A stretch of DNA of 60,887 nucleotides from Coriobacteriaceae bacterium (GCA_902364975.1 CABJFQ010000013.1:1-60887); one strand, 5' to 3'; counted from the stretch's first letter, positions 14,802 to 23,399 are shown. Notes: generated by a model not told the origin, from the letters alone. Numbers and translations are program-made.

Positions 14802-16085
14802 ATGGCTGAAGAATTTGATTTCCATCCGATGTGGGAGAGCCTCGGCATGAATCTTGCCGACCACGACATGCTGCTGGGCGCCGTGGGCCAGATGTACGGC
14901 GATATGTTCTTGACGCAGAACAATCGCCCCAAGTCCACGTCCTACCTGGACTTTGTGGCCAGCAACATCCACAGCGGCCGTATTAAGGAGATGCTCGACA
15001 AGAAGGAGGCCGGCGAGGCCACCAAGATCGTCGGTTCGTTCTGCGTGTACGTGCCCGAGGAGATCGTGCTTGCCTGTGACGGCATTCCCGTTGGCCTGTG
15101 CTCGGGCGCCGATTGGGCAACGGACAAGGTCGAGGAGCACCTGCCGCGCAACACCTGTCCGCTTATCAAGAGCTTTGCCGGCTTTAAGCTGGGCGAGGTC
15201 TGCCCCTACATCGAGTCGAGTGACCTGGTGGTGGGCGAGAACACCTGCGATGGCAAGAAGAAAGCCTACGAGTTCTTTGCCACGCAAAAGAACATGTACG
15301 TCATGGATATTCCCAACGTGCACGACGAGTCGACGCTCGTGACCTGGAAGGCCGAGGTCAAGAAGCTCGCCGCCAAGATCGAGGAAGAGTGTGGCGTCAA
15401 GATTACGCCCGAGCGTCTGAAGGCCGCCATCCACGCCGTCAATGAGAAGCGTCGCGCCCTGCAGCGCCTCGCTGCCACGCGCGCTGCCGACCCTGCGCCC
15501 ATCAGCGGTCTTGACAGCCTGCTGACCGTTCAGGCCGCCTTTATGGACGACACGCCACGTCTGACCGGAGCCATTAACGATATGGCGGCTGAGTGCGAGC
15601 AGCGTGTCGAGGCTGGCGAGGGCGTGGCGCCCAAGGGGACCAAGCGCATCCTGTACACCGGCACGCCCATGGCCGTGCCCAACTGGAAGCTGTTCAACCT
15701 CATCGAGAAAGCCGGCGGCGTTGTGGTAGGCGAGGAGTCCTGCACGGGCTCGCGCTACTACAAGGACCTGGTCGACGAGTCCGGTGAGACGGTGGACGAG
15801 ATGCTCGATGCCATCGCCGAGCGCTACTTTAAGATCAACTGCGCCGTCTTTACGCCCAACGACCAGCGTATGAAGGACATTGTCCAGATGGCCAAGGACC
15901 TGCATGCCGACGGCATCGTCGACGTGGCCCTGCAGTTCTGCACGCTCTATGAGATGGAGTCGTTTGCCGTGGAGAAGGCCGCCGAGGAAGCCGGCATTCC
16001 GTTTATGCACATCACGACCGACTACGCCGGTGAGGATGCAGGCCAACTGCAAACCAGGATCGAGGCCTTCTTGGAAACCATTTAG
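14802..16085 (+). CDS. 2-hydroxyacyl-CoA dehydratase/double-cubane-type reductase, paralogue 1
   Basis: This 427-residue Fe-S protein belongs to the 2-hydroxyacyl-CoA dehydratase (HgdB/FldB/BzdN) superfamily. Cysteines fall at about 81, 100, 119, 134 and 149, with signatures NTCPLIKSFAGF and ENTCDGKKKAYEF, plus C314 in EESCTGSRYY, C347 and C380. The next paralogue keeps the same N-terminal spacing (19, 19, 15, 15). The family uses electrons from an ATP-driven activator, encoded two genes downstream, for difficult reductions. CoA-linked dehydratase versus small-molecule double-cubane reductase cannot be settled here; the Cys-rich pattern slightly favours the latter. Confidence 0.82.
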   Translation: MAEEFDFHPMWESLGMNLADHDMLLGAVGQMYGDMFLTQNNRPKSTSYLDFVASNIHSGRIKEMLDKKEAGEATKIVGSFCVYVPEEIVLACDGIPVGLCSGADWATDKVEEHLPRNTCPLIKSFAGFKLGEVCPYIESSDLVVGENTCDGKKKAYEFFATQKNMYVMDIPNVHDESTLVTWKAEVKKLAAKIEEECGVKITPERLKAAIHAVNEKRRALQRLAATRAADPAPISGLDSLLTVQAAFMDDTPRLTGAINDMAAECEQRVEAGEGVAPKGTKRILYTGTPMAVPNWKLFNLIEKAGGVVVGEESCTGSRYYKDLVDESGETVDEMLDAIAERYFKINCAVFTPNDQRMKDIVQMAKDLHADGIVDVALQFCTLYEMESFAVEKAAEEAGIPFMHITTDYAGEDAGQLQTRIEAFLETI

Positions 16086-16099
16086 GGCTATCCGTCCCG

Positions 16100-16203
16100 G
16101 CGGCTTTCCCAGGCACCCGATCTTGCCGTTCAAACCGTCGCTTGCGTGCGAAAGTACGCGGCGCGTCTCTTTCACGGCAACCTCGGGCACCTGGGAAAGC
16201 CGC
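16100..16203 (+). repeat. Structured intercistronic element, family 1 copy B
   Basis: Outer arms of 14 bp (16100-16113 with 16190-16203) are followed inward by a CA/CA internal loop, CCCGA/TCGGG, a TC/CC internal loop, TTGCCGT/ACGGCAA, the conserved TCAAACCGTCGCTT opposite CTCTTTC, and a hairpin GCGTGC-GAAA-GTACGC. It starts 15 bp after the first reductase gene. No T-tract follows, so simple termination is unlikely. Confidence 0.85.
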
Positions 16204-16235
16204 TTCCTTGGTTGGTTAAAAGGTTTAGGAGTTAT

Positions 16236-17399
16236 ATGTCGGAAAATATTGAGCAGCCGTTGCCCAGCACGTTTGAGGAGTTTAACGAACAACGCAAGGC
16301 GGCGTTTATTCGCGTTAAGGATTACAAGCAGGCGGGTAATCGCCTGGTCGGCTTTTTGTGCAGCTATACGCCGCTCGAGATTATCGATGCCGCGGGCGCC
16401 TCGAGCGTGGCTCTGTGCGGTACGTCCGACGAGGTGATTCCCGAGGCCGAGAAGGTGCTGCCGGCAAATCTGTGTCCGCTCATCAAATCGACGTACGGCT
16501 TTGCCTACTCGCAAAAGTGCCCGTTTACGTACTTTAGCGACATGATCATCGGTGAGACCACCTGCGACGGCAAGAAGAAGATGTACGAGCTCTTAAACGA
16601 GCTTAAGCGCACGCACATTCTGCATCTTCCGCAGGGTCGCGACCGCGCCTACGAGCGCGAGGGCTGGTACGAGGAGTGCCGCCTGCTCAAGGAGGAACTC
16701 GAGGGCTTCTACGGCATCACGATTACCGACGATGACCTGCGCGCCGCCGTCCGTCGTCGCAACCGTTTGCGTGCGGCCCAGCTCGAGATGTTTGCGCTGC
16801 AGGCTAACCAGCCGGCGGCCATGAGCGGCGTCGACCTGATGAGCACCATGTTTGCCGGTACGTTCAGCTTTGATATCGAGGCCTATACGGATCAGCTGGA
16901 GCAAAAGGTTGCCAAGCTGCGCGAGGCCTACGACGCGGGCAAGCGCCCGGTTGCGGCGGATGCCAAGCGCATTCTGATCACCGGCTGCCCGGTGGGCGGC
17001 GTGATCAACAAGATAGGCCGTACTATCGAGTCCAATGGCGGCGTGGTCGTGTGCATGGACGACTGCTCGGGTGAGCGCACGGCGGCCATGATGATCGACC
17101 CCGATGCTCCCGATATCCTGCGCGCCATCGCCGACCGCTACCTGGATATCAACTGCTCGGTCATGACGCCCAACGACGGTCGTATGGAAAACACGCTGGC
17201 CATGTGCGAGAAGTATCATGTCGATGGCGTAGTGGAGAGCGTGCTGCAGGCGTGCCACACCTTTAACGTGGAGAGTGCGCGCATGCAGGAGGCCGTCGAG
17301 GGTGCGGGTATTCCGTATATGAAGATCGAGACCGACTACAGCAACGGCGACATGGGCCAGATCGAGACCCGCATCGCCGCCTTCATCGAAACCCTCTAG
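16236..17399 (+). CDS. 2-hydroxyacyl-CoA dehydratase/double-cubane-type reductase, paralogue 2
   Basis: This 387-residue paralogue has cysteines at about 42, 61, 80, 95 and 110 with identical spacing to the first protein. It carries [19 protein letters not shown] and [15 protein letters not shown], later [26 protein letters not shown] and QACHTF. It is about 40 residues shorter at the N-terminus. The pair could form a heterodimer as HgdA/HgdB-type enzymes do, or two homodimeric reductases. ATG at 16236 follows TTAGGAG. It is separated from its neighbours on both sides by related hairpin elements. Confidence 0.82.
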   Translation: MSENIEQPLPSTFEEFNEQRKAAFIRVKDYKQAGNRLVGFLCSYTPLEIIDAAGASSVALCGTSDEVIPEAEKVLPANLCPLIKSTYGFAYSQKCPFTYFSDMIIGETTCDGKKKMYELLNELKRTHILHLPQGRDRAYEREGWYEECRLLKEELEGFYGITITDDDLRAAVRRRNRLRAAQLEMFALQANQPAAMSGVDLMSTMFAGTFSFDIEAYTDQLEQKVAKLREAYDAGKRPVAADAKRILITGCPVGGVINKIGRTIESNGGVVVCMDDCSGERTAAMMIDPDAPDILRAIADRYLDINCSVMTPNDGRMENTLAMCEKYHVDGVVESVLQACHTFNVESARMQEAVEGAGIPYMKIETDYSNGDMGQIETRIAAFIETL

Positions 17400-17500
17400 C
17401 TTCCTCAGGCACCGGATCTTGCCCCTCAAACCGTCGCTTGCGTACCAAAGTACGCCGCGCTCCTCTTTCGGGGCAACCTCCGGCACCTGAGAAACCTAGA
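17395..17500 (+). repeat. Structured intercistronic element, family 1 copy C
   Basis: The same plan as the element at 16100: CTCAGG/CCTGAG, a CA/CA loop, CCGGA/TCCGG, a TC/CC loop, TTGCCCC/GGGGCAA, the conserved TCAAACCGTCGCTT, and GCGTAC-CAAA-GTACGC. Several stem pairs differ from copy B on both sides, so pairing is preserved while sequence is not. The outermost TCTAG/CTAGA pairing overlaps the TAG stop of the second reductase. Confidence 0.85.
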
Positions 17501-17553
17501 GCTAAGGCGCCTGAACGCGCCGCTGTCTTTGATGTTTGGATTAGGAGAGAGCC

Positions 17554-18318
17554 ATGATAGGGATCGGGGTCGATATCGGGTCTACGGCGGCTAAGGCTGC
17601 TGTGGTCGATGGTGAGGGTTCGGTGGCGTGGACGTGCGTGCAGCCAACCGGGTTCTCCTCGGTCGATGCCGCCGATAGGTTGCGCGAGGCGCTCGCGGCG
17701 GCGGGCTTTGACGTTGCATCCGATTCTGCGCGTGTGGTGGCCACGGGTTACGGGCGCGTGGCTGTGCCATACGCCCACAAGGTTGTGACCGAGATTACCT
17801 GCCACGGCGCCGGTGCCGTGCGTCTGTTTGGCGATCGCGGCACGGTGATTGACGTGGGCGGCCAGGACACCAAGGTCATTCAGCTTAAAAATGGCCGCGT
17901 GGCCAAGTTTGCCATGAACGACAAGTGCGCTGCCGGCACGGGGCGCTTTTTGGAGATCATGGCCGACCGCCTAGGTATTTCTCAACAGCAGATGGCCGAC
18001 CTGGCGCGTTCCGGCGAGCCTACCAAGATTTCCAGCATGTGCACGGTGTTTGCCGAAAGTGAGGTCATTAGCCTGATCGGTCGCGGTGAGCCGCGCGAGA
18101 ACATCGCACGTGGCGTGATCGACAGCGTGGTCTCGCGCGTGGCGACCATGGCCGGGCAGGCCGCGGGCGCCCCGTACTACCTGACCGGTGGCCTGTGCGA
18201 GAACGCCTTCGTGGTGGAGCGGTTGGGCGAGCTGCTGGGGTCGCCGGTGACCACCTCGCCCCAGGCTCGCTTTGCCGGTGCCATCGGCGCGGCGATTCGC
18301 GCACAGGCGCTCGATTAA
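17554..18318 (+). CDS. 2-hydroxyacyl-CoA dehydratase activator ATPase (HgdC/BadF-type)
   Basis: This 254-residue ASKHA-fold ATPase is the archerase that drives low-potential electrons into dehydratase/double-cubane partners. It opens with GVDIGSTAAKAAVVDG (phosphate 1 loop) and has VIDVGGQDTKVIQL (phosphate 2). The two cysteines that ligate the dimer-bridging [4Fe-4S] cluster are visible in NDKCAAGTGRFLE and SSMCTVFAESEV. Length matches HgdC. The start at 17554 follows TAGGAGAGAG. It is the natural partner of the two reductases directly upstream and is followed 70 bp later by selD. Confidence 0.92.
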   Translation: MIGIGVDIGSTAAKAAVVDGEGSVAWTCVQPTGFSSVDAADRLREALAAAGFDVASDSARVVATGYGRVAVPYAHKVVTEITCHGAGAVRLFGDRGTVIDVGGQDTKVIQLKNGRVAKFAMNDKCAAGTGRFLEIMADRLGISQQQMADLARSGEPTKISSMCTVFAESEVISLIGRGEPRENIARGVIDSVVSRVATMAGQAAGAPYYLTGGLCENAFVVERLGELLGSPVTTSPQARFAGAIGAAIRAQALD

Positions 18319-18388
18319 TGCATCGGCCGTGGGCCTGCATTCATGCGTATACTGGGAGGAAATGATTGACCGATGAGAGGAGGTATCG

Positions 18389-19438
18389 ATGGCTGACGAT
18401 CAGATTAAGCTCACGTCTATGACTGCCGCGAGCGGTTGAGCCGCTAAGTTGGCTCCTGGAGCCCTCGCCCAGGTCCTGGGCGACTTACCCAATGTGCATA
18501 ACGACAACCTGCTCGTGGGGTTCGATACCTCCGACGATGCGAGTGTTTTTCGTGTTGGCGAAAACCTGGGCCTCGTGCAGTCCGTCGACTTCTTCCCGCC
18601 GATGGTCGACGACCCGTTCCTGTTTGGTCAGATCGCGGCGGCCAACTCGCTGTCGGACATTTATGCCATGGGTGGACGACCGAGCCATGCCATGAACCTG
18701 CTGTGCATTCCCAGTTGCCTGGGCGTCGAGGTCGCAGGTGAGATTCTGGCGGGTGGCGCCGACAAGTGCGTCGAGGCTGGCTGCACCATCGCGGGCGGCC
18801 ACACCATCAACGACGACGAGCCCAAGTACGGCCTGTCCGTGAGTGGCTTTGTCGCGCTCGACCGCATGCTCGCCAACAGCGGTGCGCGCGTGGGCGATGT
18901 CCTACTGCTGACCAAGGCGATCGGCTCGGGCATTATCACCACGGCCATTAAGGGCGTGCTCATCGAGCAGGACGAGGCCGCAGCCATGTTTGACTCGATG
19001 CGCACCCTCAACGAGGCCCCGATTCGCCTGGCCGAGGGACTCGAGCTTCACGGCTGCACCGATGTCACGGGCTTTGGCCTGATCGGGCATGCGTGCGAGA
19101 TGGCCGAGGGCTCGGGCGTGCAGATTGAGCTCGCGTCGGGGGCGGTGCCGCTCTTTGACCAGGTGCTCAATATGGCGCGTCTGGGCATTATCCCTGCCGG
19201 CGCCTACCGCAACCAGGATTTCTTTGGCCCGCGCGTGGCGGCCGACGATGACCTGGAGCCGGGAATGCTGGATGCGCTGTACGATCCGCAGACCTCGGGC
19301 GGCCTGCTCATCGCAGCGCCTGCTGCCGATGTGGATGAGCTCGCCCGCCGCCTGCATGCCGAAGGTCGCGTTGCCGCCACAATCGGCCGCGTGTGCGAGG
19401 CGGTGCCGGGTGGTCCTGCCGTTCACGTTGTGCATTAA
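18389..19438 (+). CDS. selD: Selenophosphate synthetase, selenocysteine-containing (UGA at codon 17)
   Basis: SelD makes selenophosphate from selenide and ATP. ATG at 18389 follows GAGGAGGT. Codon 17 is TGA (18437-18439) in the active-site loop AASG-U-AAKLAPGALAQVL, exactly where other SelD proteins carry the catalytic Cys or Sec; reading continues in frame to 19438, giving 349 residues. GGHTINDDEPKYGLSVSG and TDVTGFGLIGHACEMA confirm the family. Without recoding, a gene caller would begin at TTG 18449 and lose the catalytic residue. SelD thus depends on SelA, SelB and tRNA-Sec encoded 6-9 kb downstream. yedF follows after 59 bp. Confidence 0.93.
18437..18482 (+). promoter_or_regulatory. SECIS-like element for selD UGA readthrough
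   Basis: Downstream of the TGA, CGCCCA (18466-18471) and TGGGCG (18477-18482) form a 6-bp stem with apical loop GGTCC, which matches the guanine-bearing loop bound by bacterial SelB. The loop begins 32 nt after the TGA, inside the range seen for bacterial SECIS elements. A smaller stem GGCTC/GAGCC lies between. Confidence 0.7.
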
Positions 19439-19497
19439 GGAAAACCGTTTATGCGACCGTCTACTGTTCTGGGCGGTCCCTTTTGAAAGGATTTGCT

Positions 19498-20124
19498 ATG
19501 TCTACCAAAATTGAAGTCAATGCCATGGGCGATGCCTGCCCGCTGCCCGTCGTCAAGACGCTCAAAGCTCTGAAGCAGCTTGATGGCGAGGGTGTTGTCG
19601 TGACCTCGGTCGACAACGAGACGGCCGTCAAGAACATCTCCAAGATGGCACAGGAAAAGGGCTGCACGGCCTCGGTCGAGAAGGCCGCCGATGCCGAGTG
19701 GCACGTGATCGTGGCGACCGCCGGCGCCGTTGCCGTGGCCGATCCTGAGCAGGACGGCGCCGCTTTCTGCGACTCCAGCGCCGGCAAGGGCAAGCTGGTC
19801 GTGGCCGTCTACACCGATTGCATGGGTCGCGGCGACGATGAGCTGGGCCACAAGCTCATGAAGGCCTTTATCTTTGCCGTGACGCAGCAGGAGGAGCTGC
19901 CCGCCACGATGCTCTTCTACAACGGCGGCGCCAAACTCACCGTCGAGGGGTCGCCGGTGCTTGACGACCTCAAGGGCCTGGCCGAGCAGGGTGTCGAGAT
20001 CCTTACCTGCGGCACCTGCCTCGACCACTTTGGCATTAAGGACCAGCTTGCCGTGGGCGATGTCACGAACATGTACGTGATCGTCGAAAAGATGGAGCAG
20101 GCCGGCCGCGTCGTGCGTCCGTAG
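19498..20124 (+). CDS. yedF: Selenium metabolism protein YedF
   Basis: This 208-residue two-domain protein has an N-terminal TusA/SirA-like domain (residues 1-75, MGDACPLPVVKT with reactive C14) and a C-terminal DsrE-like domain (about 95-205) containing VAVYTDCMGRGDDELG and ILTCGTCLDHFGI. YedF commonly sits beside selD and is thought to carry or relay sulfur or selenium as a persulfide/perselenide. The start at 19498 follows GAAAGG. It lies in the selD operon, followed 18 bp later by the DUF3343 gene. Confidence 0.93.
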   Translation: MSTKIEVNAMGDACPLPVVKTLKALKQLDGEGVVVTSVDNETAVKNISKMAQEKGCTASVEKAADAEWHVIVATAGAVAVADPEQDGAAFCDSSAGKGKLVVAVYTDCMGRGDDELGHKLMKAFIFAVTQQEELPATMLFYNGGAKLTVEGSPVLDDLKGLAEQGVEILTCGTCLDHFGIKDQLAVGDVTNMYVIVEKMEQAGRVVRP

Positions 20125-20142
20125 CGCCTGGGTGGGATTGCC

Positions 20143-20394
20143 ATGAGAGAAAAGCGCCCGGCGCTTGTCATCACGTTTCCCACCACGGCGGCCGCCATGG
20201 GCTGCGAGTCTCTGTGCCGTGAGCGTGGCCTTCCCGGGCGAACGATTCCCGTACCCGGAGAGGTTGCTGCCGGCTGCGGCCTGGCATGGAAAGCCCTGCC
20301 TGAAAATGAACCACTGCTGCGAAGCGAGCTTGCCGCGGCGGACGTTCCCACCGAGGGCTTTACTGTGATCGATATGTGGGAGGTCGTGCGATGA
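20143..20394 (+). CDS. DUF3343 putative Se/S carrier protein
   Basis: This 83-residue protein of the DUF3343 family has an N-terminal ALVITFPTTAAAMGCESLC segment and a conserved GCGLAWKA-like centre with two or three cysteines (near 21, 25 and 46). The family is described as a putative selenium/sulfur carrier because of its link to YedF and class V aminotransferases. Its stop overlaps the start of the next gene (ATGA), indicating translational coupling. Function remains inferred from context. Confidence 0.82.
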   Translation: MREKRPALVITFPTTAAAMGCESLCRERGLPGRTIPVPGEVAAGCGLAWKALPENEPLLRSELAAADVPTEGFTVIDMWEVVR

Positions 20395-21530
20395 TCTACC
20401 TGGATAACGCGGCGACGACCATGCACAGACCTCAGGCGGTCATCGATGCCGTGGTGCAGGCGATGTGCTCGCTCGGCAATGCTGGGCGAGGCGCCACGTC
20501 GGGTGCGCTCGATGCGGCGCGCACCATCCACAGCTGCCGCACCAAGCTTGCGCGCTTGCTGGGCTGCCCGCGGGTGGACCATATTTGTTTTACGCCCAAC
20601 TCCACGGCGGCGCTCAACACCGCCATCAACGGCGTGGTGCGCCCCGGCGATCGTGTGGTCACGACGGTGCTCGAACACAACTCCGTGCTGCGTCCGCTCA
20701 ACCGCCTGGCGGCAGAGCAGGGCGTGACTGTTGAGCATGCGGGCTGCGACGCGAACGGCGTGCTCGACTACGACGAGCTCGAGCAGCTGGTCACGCCGGG
20801 CACGCGTGCCGTGGTGGTGACACACGCCTCCAATGTGACCGGCAACGCGGTCGACATTGCACGCGTGGCTGCCATGGCCCATGCGGCCGGCGCGCTTGTG
20901 ATCGTCGATGCCTCGCAGTCTGCCGGCACGGCGCATATCGATATGCAGGTCATGGGGCTCGACGTGGTGTGCTTTACCGGCCACAAGGGGCTCATGGGCC
21001 CGCAGGGGACCGGTGGCCTAGCCGTGGCGGAAGGCATTGACGTGGCTCCTTGGGCCATGGGTGGCACGGGCGTGCGCAGCTTCGATGCGCTGCAGCCGCA
21101 AGAGTGGCCCACGCGTCTTGAGGCGGGCACGCTCAACGGTCACGGTATCGCCGGCCTTTCCGCCGGCCTCGACGTTATCGAGGCCCAGGGCGGGGTAGAG
21201 GCGATTGCGGCACGCGAACGTGCGCTTGCCGAGCGCTTCCTCGCCGGCGTTCGCGACATTCCCGGCATTGCGCTCTACGGTGCGTTTGACCAGCCCGTGC
21301 GCTCGGCGATCGTTTCGCTTAACGTGGGCGATATCGATTCGGCCGAGGTCTCGGACGCGCTCATGCAAGGGTGGGGGATTGCGACGCGCCCCGGCGCCCA
21401 CTGCGCTCCGCTCATGCACCGCGCACTGGGGACCGAGCGCCAGGGTGTCGTTCGCTTCTCGTTTGGGTATTTCAACACGGACGAGGAAGTCGACACCGCG
21501 ATTGACGCTCTGCACGATTTAGCCTGCTAA
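20391..21530 (+). CDS. Cysteine desulfurase / selenocysteine lyase family protein
   Basis: This 379-residue class V PLP aminotransferase opens with MIYLDNAATTMHRP. The PLP lysine is K199 in TGHKGLMGPQG, and the catalytic cysteine is C338 in RPGAHCAPLMHRALG, the loop form of group II (SufS/CsdA) enzymes. It would release S from cysteine or Se from selenocysteine. Its place directly after selD, yedF and DUF3343, and a 4-bp overlap with the latter, favour a selenium-supply role. A terminator follows. Confidence 0.9.
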   Translation: MIYLDNAATTMHRPQAVIDAVVQAMCSLGNAGRGATSGALDAARTIHSCRTKLARLLGCPRVDHICFTPNSTAALNTAINGVVRPGDRVVTTVLEHNSVLRPLNRLAAEQGVTVEHAGCDANGVLDYDELEQLVTPGTRAVVVTHASNVTGNAVDIARVAAMAHAAGALVIVDASQSAGTAHIDMQVMGLDVVCFTGHKGLMGPQGTGGLAVAEGIDVAPWAMGGTGVRSFDALQPQEWPTRLEAGTLNGHGIAGLSAGLDVIEAQGGVEAIAARERALAERFLAGVRDIPGIALYGAFDQPVRSAIVSLNVGDIDSAEVSDALMQGWGIATRPGAHCAPLMHRALGTERQGVVRFSFGYFNTDEEVDTAIDALHDLAC

Positions 21531-21544
21531 AGCGTATATACTTG

Positions 21545-21577
21545 CGGGACGGGTCTTTTGCCCGTCCCGTTTTGTTT
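21545..21577 (+). terminator. Terminator of the selD-yedF operon
   Basis: CGGGACGGG (21545-21553) and CCCGTCCCG (21561-21569) pair perfectly and are followed by TTTTGTTT. Confidence 0.88.
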
Positions 21578-21596
21578 CGACCCGAAAGGTGGTCCT

Positions 21597-22955
21597 ATGG
21601 CATCATCCGCCCCGCGCGGTCTGCGCTCCGACCATGTCCTCACCGTCGGCATCGCCCTGTTCTCGATGCTCTTTGGCGCCGGCAACCTCATTATTCCGCC
21701 GCTGCTGGCGCTGCAGGCGGGCTCTGCCACGCCGCTCGCCATGCTCGGCTTTCTGATTGCCGCCATCGGCCTTCCCGTCATGGGCTTTATCGCCGTGGCA
21801 CTTGCCGGAACGGCGCGCGAGCTTGCCGGTCGTGTGCACCCCAAGTTTGGCGAGTTTTTTGTCGCGGCGGTGTATCTGGCTATCGGTCCGTGTCTGGCCA
21901 TTCCGCGTACGAGTTCCACGGCCTTCGAGATGCTGGTGCCGCTGCTGCCCGAGGGTGTCTCGCTCGGCACGGCCCGCCTGGTGTTTGCCGTCGCCTTCTT
22001 TGCCGTCGCCTTTGTGCTCACGCTGCGCCCGGGTGTCATTACGCGCGTGCTCGGCCGCATTACGGGCCCCGCGCTCATCGCCCTTATCGTATTGGTCGTG
22101 GGCGCTGCCGTGGTCTCGCCGCTGGGTTCCGCTGCCGCGCCGCAGGCTCCTTACGATGCCGGTGCCGCCGTGCAGGGCTTTTTGACCGGTTATCAGACCA
22201 TGGACCTGCTCGCGTCGCTCGCCTTTGGCATCATCATCGCCGAGACCATCCACGAGCTGGGCGTTACCGACGACAAGCGCGTGGCCTTCGAGATTTCGCG
22301 CTCCGGCGTGATCGCTGGTGTGCTCATGGCCATCATCTACTGCGGTCTGGCGCTTGCCGGCACGCAGCTGAGCACCGTGATGCCCGATGCCACCAACGGA
22401 GCCGCCATCCTCGCCCGCTCGGCCTCCATGCACTTTGGCCTTGCCGGCACGGTCGTGGTCTTTGCGATCTTCTTCCTCGCCTGCATGAACGTATGCATCG
22501 GTCTCATCAGCTGCTGCTCGCGTTACTTCTGCGAGACGTATGTGGTCGAAGGGGGAGCAGAGGCTTCCGAGGAGGCCATGCGCCGTCCCTTTGCGATACT
22601 CGCCTTTGTGTTCGCGGCGTTTTCGTGCGTGCTCTCAAACGTGGGTCTCGACGTGATCCTCATGTTCTCGGTGCCCATGCTCAACGCCCTGTACCCTGTT
22701 GCAATTGTTCTGGTGCTTATGGGCCTAGTGCACGGTTTTTGCGACGCGCATCCGCAGGTGTGGGTCTGGGTCGGCGGCGTTGTCGCAGTGCAGAGCGTGA
22801 TTACCTCGGTCCGCGATGCGTTCTTTACGGGCGCGTGGCTGCCGTTCGATGCGCTGCCGCTGGCAGACATTGGAGCCGCGTGGGCGCCGGTTGCCGTGGT
22901 GGCGTTTGTGATCGGCCTGCTCCACAGTCGGTTTGTCGTACATTCGAGGAGCTAG
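21597..22955 (+). CDS. brnQ: Branched-chain amino acid:cation symporter BrnQ
   Basis: This 452-residue LIVCS-family transporter has about 12 hydrophobic segments. FSMLFGAGNLIIPPLLAL at the first helix and IPRTSSTAFEMLVPLL are family signatures. It would import leucine, isoleucine and valine with Na+ or H+. The start at 21597 follows AAAGGTGG. It interrupts the two halves of the selenium gene set and has no obvious functional tie to them. Confidence 0.92.
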   Translation: MASSAPRGLRSDHVLTVGIALFSMLFGAGNLIIPPLLALQAGSATPLAMLGFLIAAIGLPVMGFIAVALAGTARELAGRVHPKFGEFFVAAVYLAIGPCLAIPRTSSTAFEMLVPLLPEGVSLGTARLVFAVAFFAVAFVLTLRPGVITRVLGRITGPALIALIVLVVGAAVVSPLGSAAAPQAPYDAGAAVQGFLTGYQTMDLLASLAFGIIIAETIHELGVTDDKRVAFEISRSGVIAGVLMAIIYCGLALAGTQLSTVMPDATNGAAILARSASMHFGLAGTVVVFAIFFLACMNVCIGLISCCSRYFCETYVVEGGAEASEEAMRRPFAILAFVFAAFSCVLSNVGLDVILMFSVPMLNALYPVAIVLVLMGLVHGFCDAHPQVWVWVGGVVAVQSVITSVRDAFFTGAWLPFDALPLADIGAAWAPVAVVAFVIGLLHSRFVVHSRS

Positions 22956-22966
22956 GGTATCGTCGC

Positions 22967-22995
22967 TTGCACAGGCGGGGAGTCTCCCCTATAAT
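22967..22995 (+). promoter_or_regulatory. Strong promoter of the tRNA-Pro/tRNA-Gly unit
   Basis: TTGCAC (22967-22972) and TATAAT (22990-22995) are separated by exactly 17 bp, the best sigma-70-type promoter in the window. Transcription would begin near 23002, 45 bp before tRNA-Pro. Confidence 0.8.
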
Positions 22996-23046
22996 TTCCT
23001 TCGCATTGGGACACGCAAGGTTTAGACCTTAGCTGCTCAACACCTT

Positions 23047-23123
23047 CGGGACGTGGCGCAGTTTGGTAGCGCGCCTGCTTTGGGAGCAGGATGTCGCAGG
23101 TTCAAATCCTGTCGTCCCGACCA
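23047..23123 (+). tRNA. tRNA-Pro (anticodon TGG)
   Basis: The acceptor stem CGGGACG pairs with CGTCCCG, the anticodon loop reads CTTTGGGAG with TGG, the T-loop is TTCAAAT, and CCA is encoded. The length of 77 nt is normal. Confidence 0.97.
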
Positions 23124-23129
23124 TATCTT

Positions 23130-23203
23130 GCGGGCGTAGTTCAATGGTAGAACCCCAGCCTTCCAAGCTGATGACGCGGGTTCGATTCCCGTCGCCCGCT
23201 CCA
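23130..23203 (+). tRNA. tRNA-Gly (anticodon TCC)
   Basis: The acceptor stem GCGGGCG pairs with CGCCCGC, the anticodon stem-loop CAGCCTTCCAAGCTG holds TCC, the T-loop is TTCGATT, and CCA is encoded. It is 6 bp downstream of tRNA-Pro. Confidence 0.97.
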
Positions 23204-23215
23204 TAAGATTGGTTA

Positions 23216-23251
23216 ACGGCTTTGATTCTTTTTGGGATCAAGGCCGTTTTT
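23216..23251 (+). terminator. Terminator after the tRNA pair
   Basis: ACGGCTTTGAT (23216-23226) pairs with ATCAAGGCCGT using one G-U pair, followed by TTTT. Confidence 0.85.
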
Positions 23252-23293
23252 GTGAGAGTACCGGGTGACGAACCCGTCGCTCCAAGTAATTTG

Positions 23294-23332
23294 CAGGTCA
23301 GAGGTACGTTTACTTCTGGCCTGTTTTGTTTT
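23294..23332 (+). terminator. Second terminator, or attenuator, ahead of focA
   Basis: CAGGTCAGAG (23294-23303) pairs with TTCTGGCCTG (23314-23323) and TTTTGTTTT follows. It stands about 70 bp before focA. A further hairpin GGGACA/TGTCCC (23346-23374) lies between, so this may be an attenuator in the focA leader as well as backup termination of the tRNAs. Confidence 0.7.
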
Positions 23333-23399
23333 GACCATCCGGCGCGGGACATGTGCTTTGGCAATGCTTGTCCCACAACGTAAGAAAGAAGTGATCGAC

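Noticed and set aside
14639..14809. 56-residue ORF overlapping the start of the first reductase
   Set aside because: It has no ribosome-binding site of its own and low-complexity, family-less content; it probably arises by chance.
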